The notes beneath the pieces are model-generated. The model saw only the letters and a list, made by a program, of their open reading frames with translations, made no database searches and was not told the DNA's origin. The translations under genes were made by a program, and so were the position numbers. From positions 1 to 37,882 of the forward strand of contig CBDUZS010000025.1 of NCBI GenBank assembly GCA_965371785.1: a stretch of DNA of 37,882 nt, in the 5' to 3' direction. Below, one piece after another: positions 33,481-37,882 of this stretch (the stretch's first letter is position 1; every line of letters starts with the position of its first letter). This stretch comes from CBDUZS01 sp965371785 (GTDB taxonomy: Bacteria > Fermentibacterota > Fermentibacteria > Fermentibacterales > JCC-6).

Positions 33481-35812
33481 TCCAGTCGTAGAATATCAGG
33501 TACAGCTTCCGTGGTCTCATGCTGCTGGGGAGGTGATCGTTCATCAGGTTTTCCATGCTGGCCGTGTGGTATACTTCGTCACCGGAGTGCTTACTCGATC
33601 TCTCGTCATCGGCGGCAGCAAGTACAAGCGACTGCCAGTTTCCCCTGGCAGCGCCAGTGTCGTATTCGTATGCTTTTTCGACGATCAGCTGCAACTCCGT
33701 CCTGTCATCTATCGAGATACGTGAGACACCGGACTGGGGTACGGTCGAGCCAGATCCTATTACGAAGACATCGTCGGTTACTGCAACGCCGTCATCGGTG
33801 AAGATTATGTCCAGATATGTAACTCTTGATGTGAGGAACTGCCTGGGATCCCAGTTGCCGTATCCAACGAGGATGAGATCGGCAGGAATCGGATCCCATG
33901 TCAGAAAGCAGTGATCCATCATGGCACGAATGGCTGCAGGATCACGAACACCACCGTTGAACTCGTCGAAAACCTCCTGTAAGGAGATCAGCTGTCTGTC
34001 CAGACCGGGTCTGTCCAGGCCCGCAACGTCTGAACTGAAGAAATCTGCATAGACGTAGACCGCTTCACCACCATCGAGTACCTCGATTATCCTGCCTGGC
34101 GAGCACTCCTCCAGGCTTACGACTGACAGGAGATCGTCGGAACCAGCACACCAGAGGCTTACTGCAGCTCTCAGCCAGGATTCAGGGATATCGCATTCGA
34201 ACGAGCTTCCTCCACTGAATTCTATCAGCGATGCAAGTGTATCACCGCTGAGCTGGAAAACGTAGCAGTCGGAAAGCCCCGAACTCCAGTCCACACGGTA
34301 TCGGCCCGTGTCGGCAAGCCACTCGAGCGGGACCTCGACCTGACCCGGTTCCTGCGAGTATCCTGTCTCGGTGAATACTTCGAACCAGTCAAGATAGAGT
34401 TCGTCGGCTCTCATCCCTTCGAGAATGAACTCGATGGCGAGAGTGTTGTCAGTGCTCTGTAATCCATTGCAGGGCAATGTGTACGTATACGGCCCGGATC
34501 CTGTCCAGGTGGTATCCGCCAGCTCAACACCGTTGACGAGTATCCTCACATGGTGAGAACCGTAAAGGGAAGAGGCAAGACCCACCACGACGGTTCCCTC
34601 ACCGCTTGAATACGGTGTGTCGAAATCATGATATGCCCAGATGTTGTAGCTCCCCGAAGCCCTGTCCCATGCCCAGTCACTGGGAACCACACCTATTGCG
34701 TGCTTCAGCTCCTTTTCGAAATGGTATCTTGCGATGTAGTCACCTGGAAGAGGCGGTGCTCCGGAAATGTTGCCGTCCACCAGCCCCATCCTTGCGCCGT
34801 CTTCCCCGCCCCAGGTCAGCCAGTAGCAGTTCTCAGCCGAGTACCTGCTCATGAAATGCGCCGGCCGCTCATCTCCCGATGCTTCCCACCATGACAATCC
34901 GCGTCCGAAGAAGAGAATCCTGTCGCCCTCGTCGAAGACCCCGTCTCCGCCATCCTCGACCAGGATCTGCACCGCACGGGGTACGTAGACACTGTCCCAC
35001 GGAGTTATTCCCATCTCCCGGCCGCGCCCGCAGAATAATGACAGCGTTGACGATGACGCCCCCAGAGCTCCGGGAACCTCGGATGCGTTCACCACGTATA
35101 CACCAGCCGTGTCAACCGATATCCGAACCCATGGAAGACCCCAGAAGGGGCTTTCACCATCCTGCTGCGAGGAAACCCGCCATACACTGTTGCCTCCGGC
35201 AAACAGAGCGTTGAAGAACAGACCGTCGAGACCGGACGCGGAGGAGGGACGAAGAGAACGGCCATTCACGTAGCGGAGAACAACGTGTAACCGATCCGCA
35301 GAGAGCAGACCGCGGTCGCTCCGCACCACGGGATGAAGAACGACATGAGCCATACCTGCGCGACGCCAGATTCCGGTGTCTGCCAGCTCTCCCCAGGAGG
35401 ATGGAACATCGGATGCGGAAGAGAAGACATCGGTTCCGTCGACAACGTCTACCCTGCCAACGTCCGGAGAACCGGATTCGAGTACGCCGACTCCCCGGGC
35501 TTCCACATCGAGAGAAATTTCTGCCCCGGGGGGGATGGCGAAGTACAGGTGACGTGAGGGAAGAAGGACCCCTCCGTCCGCTCCGGAGTAGGAGCATCCG
35601 TCGATACGGTAGCCGGAAAGACCGCGTGGCAGAAAATCGAGTGACTCAATGGAAGCGCTCACCCAGTCGCAATCGGTTCGGTAAAGCCCCTGCTGAACGG
35701 TGATGGTGGGAACGACCGAATCAAGAGAATGGGATGGTTCAGTACCATAAGAGTATGCAGTAAACAGTAAAACGAGCAGGCTAGAGCTCGGAAAGATTGA
35801 GGATCGGACCAT
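32021..35812 (-). CDS. porU: C25-family (gingipain/PorU-like) cysteine peptidase, probable type IX sortase
   Basis: Secreted protein of 1263 residues from the ATG at 35812, which has a strong AGGAGGAGGG upstream; the frame extends to 35959 but without support. Signal peptide MVRSSIFPSSSLLVLLFTAYS. Catalytic residues of family C25 are visible: His806 in FLGHGGYDQL (codon at 33395-33397) and Cys840 in GSCSVGQFQNP (codon at 33293-33295), 34 residues apart as in gingipains. A beta-rich domain follows (about 950-1170), then a FlgD-like C-terminal domain (VFPNPCTSGHVSINW, GYNQFVWDCRDTDGD, ASGTYIFRM). Because it directly precedes a PorV-like gene and has a PorU-like size, I infer the sortase role; an ordinary gingipain-type protease is the alternative. 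It overlaps divIVA by 32 bases. Confidence 0.85.
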   Translation of the reverse strand: MVRSSIFPSSSLLVLLFTAYSYGTEPSHSLDSVVPTITVQQGLYRTDCDWVSASIESLDFLPRGLSGYRIDGCSYSGADGGVLLPSRHLYFAIPPGAEISLDVEARGVGVLESGSPDVGRVDVVDGTDVFSSASDVPSSWGELADTGIWRRAGMAHVVLHPVVRSDRGLLSADRLHVVLRYVNGRSLRPSSASGLDGLFFNALFAGGNSVWRVSSQQDGESPFWGLPWVRISVDTAGVYVVNASEVPGALGASSSTLSLFCGRGREMGITPWDSVYVPRAVQILVEDGGDGVFDEGDRILFFGRGLSWWEASGDERPAHFMSRYSAENCYWLTWGGEDGARMGLVDGNISGAPPLPGDYIARYHFEKELKHAIGVVPSDWAWDRASGSYNIWAYHDFDTPYSSGEGTVVVGLASSLYGSHHVRILVNGVELADTTWTGSGPYTYTLPCNGLQSTDNTLAIEFILEGMRADELYLDWFEVFTETGYSQEPGQVEVPLEWLADTGRYRVDWSSGLSDCYVFQLSGDTLASLIEFSGGSSFECDIPESWLRAAVSLWCAGSDDLLSVVSLEECSPGRIIEVLDGGEAVYVYADFFSSDVAGLDRPGLDRQLISLQEVFDEFNGGVRDPAAIRAMMDHCFLTWDPIPADLILVGYGNWDPRQFLTSRVTYLDIIFTDDGVAVTDDVFVIGSGSTVPQSGVSRISIDDRTELQLIVEKAYEYDTGAARGNWQSLVLAAADDERSSKHSGDEVYHTASMENLMNDHLPSSMRPRKLYLIFYDWNSQWKKPEAREAYIDAWSDGALLSIFLGHGGYDQLADEGLLYLEDTGLLACGGRLPVALFGSCSVGQFQNPVMDCISQEVTISQAGGAILALGATNETTGLPNEVLISIIMDYYFGGTGLSIGSCTMLGKIDHGYSPHDRLYELFGDGSLELAFPDSAGTCSSTHLLTGESSVFSGEAPSPGLMMIRAFESCTPDTYYTFRQHKAIPYLSMGSLFYRGVAPAVPGFSTNAFVPVDADTGVTARVEFYFLGNDRENLSALYPFNLDIGSPSSSDTTGPDIELWVEGFRYVAHPTVSGEIVVRAILSDPSGINLLGNTGRQLALYTDDIPQDVSRYFSYYPGSGEAGELSVAIGTLEMGEHLLELRAADGLLNVSTSEIAVTVVSNEGVSFNDVFVFPNPCTSGHVSINWTQTAPGTVGISFFTVSGRRIASYRNIEGSAGYNQFVWDCRDTDGDAVASGTYIFRMVAGLDGSSSDETDFAGIIAVIR

Positions 35813-36314
35813 CACCCTCCTCCTCATCAGGGAACCGCTCACCATCGGGAACAAGCTCCGCGCGGATTCTGCTCTCTTCCAGTTCGATGATTCTCTCCTG
35901 TGAGTCGATGAACGAACGGATCTGTGAAAGCAGGGAAATCCTTTTGTCCTGGAGTTCACGGATCGTTTCGGTAAGGACCTGGACTCTCTCGCGTGATTCG
36001 TTGATGAGACTGGCAGCCTTCACTTCCGCAGCGCGTATTATCAGTTCGGCCTCCTTCTCGGCCTCTTCTCGCGCGGTGGCGGCACTCTGCTGCTGAGCAA
36101 CGAGAACTTCCCTGACCGCTCCCTCCATCCTGTCGAAATCGGCAGACCTCGCGCGAAGGATGTCGAGTTCCCCCTGAGAACTCTCGACTCGCTCGCATGT
36201 ATCCTCCCAGGCTTCCGCAAGCATCTCGAGGAATGCTTCCACTTCGGATGAATCGTATCCGCGCATTGTTCGCTTGAATCGCTGCCGTCTGATATCCAGT
36301 GGTGTGATACGCAA
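35781..36314 (-). CDS. DivIVA-domain coiled-coil protein
   Basis: Cytoplasmic protein of 177 residues. The N-terminus ITPLDIRRQRFKRTMRGYDSSEVEAFLEML, seen as ITPLDIRRQRF and RGYDSSEVEAFL, is the membrane-curvature-binding DivIVA domain. Residues about 35-155 form a long coiled coil rich in Glu/Arg/Ala, and the tail is acidic (DEEEGDGPILNLSEL). DivIVA-type proteins mark poles and division sites and recruit partners. Its position between two C25 peptidase genes, overlapping the second by 32 bases, is unusual and raises the idea of polar placement of the secretion apparatus, which is speculation. A candidate promoter lies upstream at 36385-36412. Confidence 0.9.
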   Translation of the reverse strand: MRITPLDIRRQRFKRTMRGYDSSEVEAFLEMLAEAWEDTCERVESSQGELDILRARSADFDRMEGAVREVLVAQQQSAATAREEAEKEAELIIRAAEVKAASLINESRERVQVLTETIRELQDKRISLLSQIRSFIDSQERIIELEESRIRAELVPDGERFPDEEEGDGPILNLSEL

Positions 36315-36384
36315 AGCAGTTCCCCCGTCCGAGAAGTTTATGGATCTTCAGGAGCCAACGTCAGTTGTAGAAAGACCAGTAAAG

Positions 36385-36412
36385 AAGATATACCGGTTCA
36401 CTTGCACGTCAA
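36385..36412 (-). promoter_or_regulatory. Possible promoter of the divIVA-porU-porV operon
   Basis: On the minus strand TTGACG (36407-36412), 16 bases, TATCTT (36385-36390). A start near 36378 would give a leader of about 60 bases. It lies in the 125-base spacer after the upstream C25 gene; no terminator hairpin is evident in that spacer, so read-through from upstream is also possible. Confidence 0.4.
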
Positions 36413-36439
36413 TAATAGCCATTATCTCCATTACTGTCG

Positions 36440-37882
36440 CTACCTGACGACAGCGACAATGCCGACGTAGTCGTCCTGCACATCAGATGATCCCCATGAT
36501 CTGACGGAAATCCTGTAGACGTACGATCCTGAAGCTATGGAATCACCGTCTCCGTCTCTGCAGTCCCACAGGTACTGGTTGTATCCTGCTTCACCGGTCA
36601 CTCCGTTGAATCCTGCAATTTCCCTTCCCGAAACGGTGAAGATGGAGATCTCGACCGCGGCCGGAGCAGTCTGAAGCCAGTTGAACGTAACCGAATCACT
36701 GCATGGGTTGGGATACACGAAGACATTGTCCAGGAGGACCGTTCCCTGGCTGAGAACAGTCAGTTCGAGTTCCTCGATTGATAGATTGAGAAGTCCGTCT
36801 GCTGCACGCAGCTGAAGGTTGCGTTCTCCCTCGGAGAGCTGCCCGATGTTCACTGACAGTTCGCCGGACTCGCTGGAGCCGGGATAGTAGTTGAAGTACT
36901 CGGATACACTCGTAGGGGTGCCGTCAACGTAGAGGGTGAGCTGAGTTCCGGCATTTTCAAGGAGGTTGATGCCTGATGGATCGCTGAGTACTGCCAGGAC
37001 GGTTATCTCACCGGAAACCACCGGATGACTCTCATGTCTGAAACCGTCGATCCATAACTCGATATCCGGACCGGACGTATCGGAGGAAGAGGGTGATCCG
37101 ACTCCAAGATCAAGCGGGTAGAGAGCTGAAAGCGATTCATCGTAATTCCCGAGGAAGAAGAACTCGACCCTTGCAAGCGAACCTGTATCCGCATCGATCG
37201 GTACGAAAGCATCGGTCGAGATACCGGGTATGGCCGGAGCGACTCCCCTGTAGAAGAGGTTTCCCATACTCAGGTAGGGAATGGGAAGGGGAATCGAAGT
37301 GTAGTAGGTGTCTGGTCTGCACGATTCGAAAGCCCTGATAAGAACAAGCCCTTCTGTTTCACATACGCCGGAGAGAGTGGCAGTCTCCCCCGTCAGGAGA
37401 GGTGTTGAATAGTACGAGCCGGAACTGTCCGGCAACGCCAGTTCGAGGCTGCCGTCACCGAAGAGAACGTACATGTAATCATTGCTCGAGTACCCACCGC
37501 TGATCTTACCTAGAATAGCGCATGCTGCCATGGAGAACCGATCCTCACCGAACAGGTAATCCAGAAAAGCAGACATGAGTATTTCATTCCCGGATCCACT
37601 GCTTCCAGCGGTGGCTCCGAATCCAAGAATTGCTCCCCCGAAAGGCGTCGTCGTTATCTCGGAGGCAATGCAGTTCATGACAGGATTCTGGAACTCTCCT
37701 ACACTGCACGAACCGAACAGGGCGAGCGGGAGTCTTCCGTCGCACGCCAGCATGTCCATATCCTCCAGGTAGAGAAGTCCTTCATCTGCAAGCTGATCGT
37801 AACCTCCATGCCCCATGTACAGTGAGATAAGACACCCATCGCTCCATGCGTCTATGTAGTCAAGTCTTGCATCGGGTTTCTT
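36440..37882 (-). CDS. Second C25-family peptidase, C-terminal part (truncated by window edge)
   Basis: The frame is open to the right edge, giving the last 480 residues of a larger protein. Its sequence parallels the other C25 gene from KKPDARLDYIDAWSDG (compare KKPEAREAYIDAWSDG) to the end. The catalytic His is in YMGHGGYDQL (codon 37808-37810) and the Cys in GSCSVGEFQNP (codon 37706-37708), 34 residues apart. It continues with the same beta-rich region and FlgD-like C-terminal domain (VYPNPCSDSVTFNWL, GYNQYLWDCRDGDGD, ASGSYVYRISV). Both active-site residues are kept, so it is probably a working peptidase. It is a tandem paralogue of the PorU-like protein; which of the two is a sortase and which a protease cannot be told here. 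An ATG at 37816 inside the gene is not the start. Confidence 0.88.
   Translation of the reverse strand, partial: KKPDARLDYIDAWSDGCLISLYMGHGGYDQLADEGLLYLEDMDMLACDGRLPLALFGSCSVGEFQNPVMNCIASEITTTPFGGAILGFGATAGSSGSGNEILMSAFLDYLFGEDRFSMAACAILGKISGGYSSNDYMYVLFGDGSLELALPDSSGSYYSTPLLTGETATLSGVCETEGLVLIRAFESCRPDTYYTSIPLPIPYLSMGNLFYRGVAPAIPGISTDAFVPIDADTGSLARVEFFFLGNYDESLSALYPLDLGVGSPSSSDTSGPDIELWIDGFRHESHPVVSGEITVLAVLSDPSGINLLENAGTQLTLYVDGTPTSVSEYFNYYPGSSESGELSVNIGQLSEGERNLQLRAADGLLNLSIEELELTVLSQGTVLLDNVFVYPNPCSDSVTFNWLQTAPAAVEISIFTVSGREIAGFNGVTGEAGYNQYLWDCRDGDGDSIASGSYVYRISVRSWGSSDVQDDYVGIVAVVR

Noticed and set aside
1..37882. CRISPR array, insertion sequence, rRNA or tRNA genes
   Set aside because: No regularly spaced direct repeats, transposase frames, terminal inverted repeats or RNA-gene cores were found on reading through the window.

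Overview
The window (about 37.9 kb, all of it protein-dense) looks like a chromosomal segment of an uncultivated or poorly sampled Gram-negative bacterium of the FCB (Fibrobacterota-Chlorobiota-Bacteroidota) neighbourhood or a related candidate phylum such as Fermentibacterota. The evidence is a complete rod-shape/elongasome operon, lipoprotein maturation, outer-membrane beta-barrels, and a PorU/PorV-like type IX secretion locus with several secreted proteins that end in FlgD-like/type A sorting-like C-terminal domains. The phylum is inference; no rRNA or tRNA gene is present. Moderate-to-high GC gives many long antisense ORFs that are shadows.

Region by region. (1) 1-9555, minus strand: a promoter at about 9527-9555 drives mreB-mreC-mreD-mrdA(PBP2)-rodA, followed by lgt, a comF-type phosphoribosyltransferase, a polytopic membrane protein and the 5' part of dnaE (runs off the left edge). 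Most joins overlap by a few bases, implying translational coupling. (2) 9646-11573, minus: PHP phosphoesterase, a tiny TPR-like protein and a LolB/DUF4292-like lipoprotein. (3) 11601-12941, plus: HD-domain nucleotide phosphohydrolase, convergent with an ankyrin/zinc-ribbon protein. (4) 13900-16137, minus: hybrid sensor kinase with a good H-box and receiver but a degraded ATPase domain. (5) 16228-17197, plus: a free-standing tyrosine recombinase with its own strong promoter and terminator but missing conserved catalytic histidines. (6) 17193-20224, minus: an ArsR-methyltransferase fusion (SahR-like), ahcY (S-adenosylhomocysteine hydrolase) and a PH-like membrane protein, controlled by a palindrome inside what looks like a leaderless promoter. 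(7) 20259-20493, plus: an intergenic stretch with a near-consensus promoter, about 200 nt of self-complementary sequence and an intrinsic terminator, read here as an unassigned structured small RNA, possibly 6S-like.

(8) 20502-37882, minus: the accessory highlight. In transcription order it encodes a C25 (gingipain/PorU-type) peptidase (truncated by the right edge), a DivIVA-family protein, a second C25 peptidase immediately followed by a PorV-like barrel (the same pairing as porU-porV of Bacteroidota), an M6-type metalloprotease, a DUF5683-like membrane protein, an HExxH metallopeptidase, a beta-propeller secreted protein, a 1075-residue putative outer-membrane barrel and a small Omp85/TamA-like protein. 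The genes are almost gapless. The simplest model is a dedicated export-and-attachment locus: PorU/PorV-like proteins process and anchor cargo bearing C-terminal sorting domains, the linked metalloproteases are cargo, and the two large barrels shape the outer membrane.
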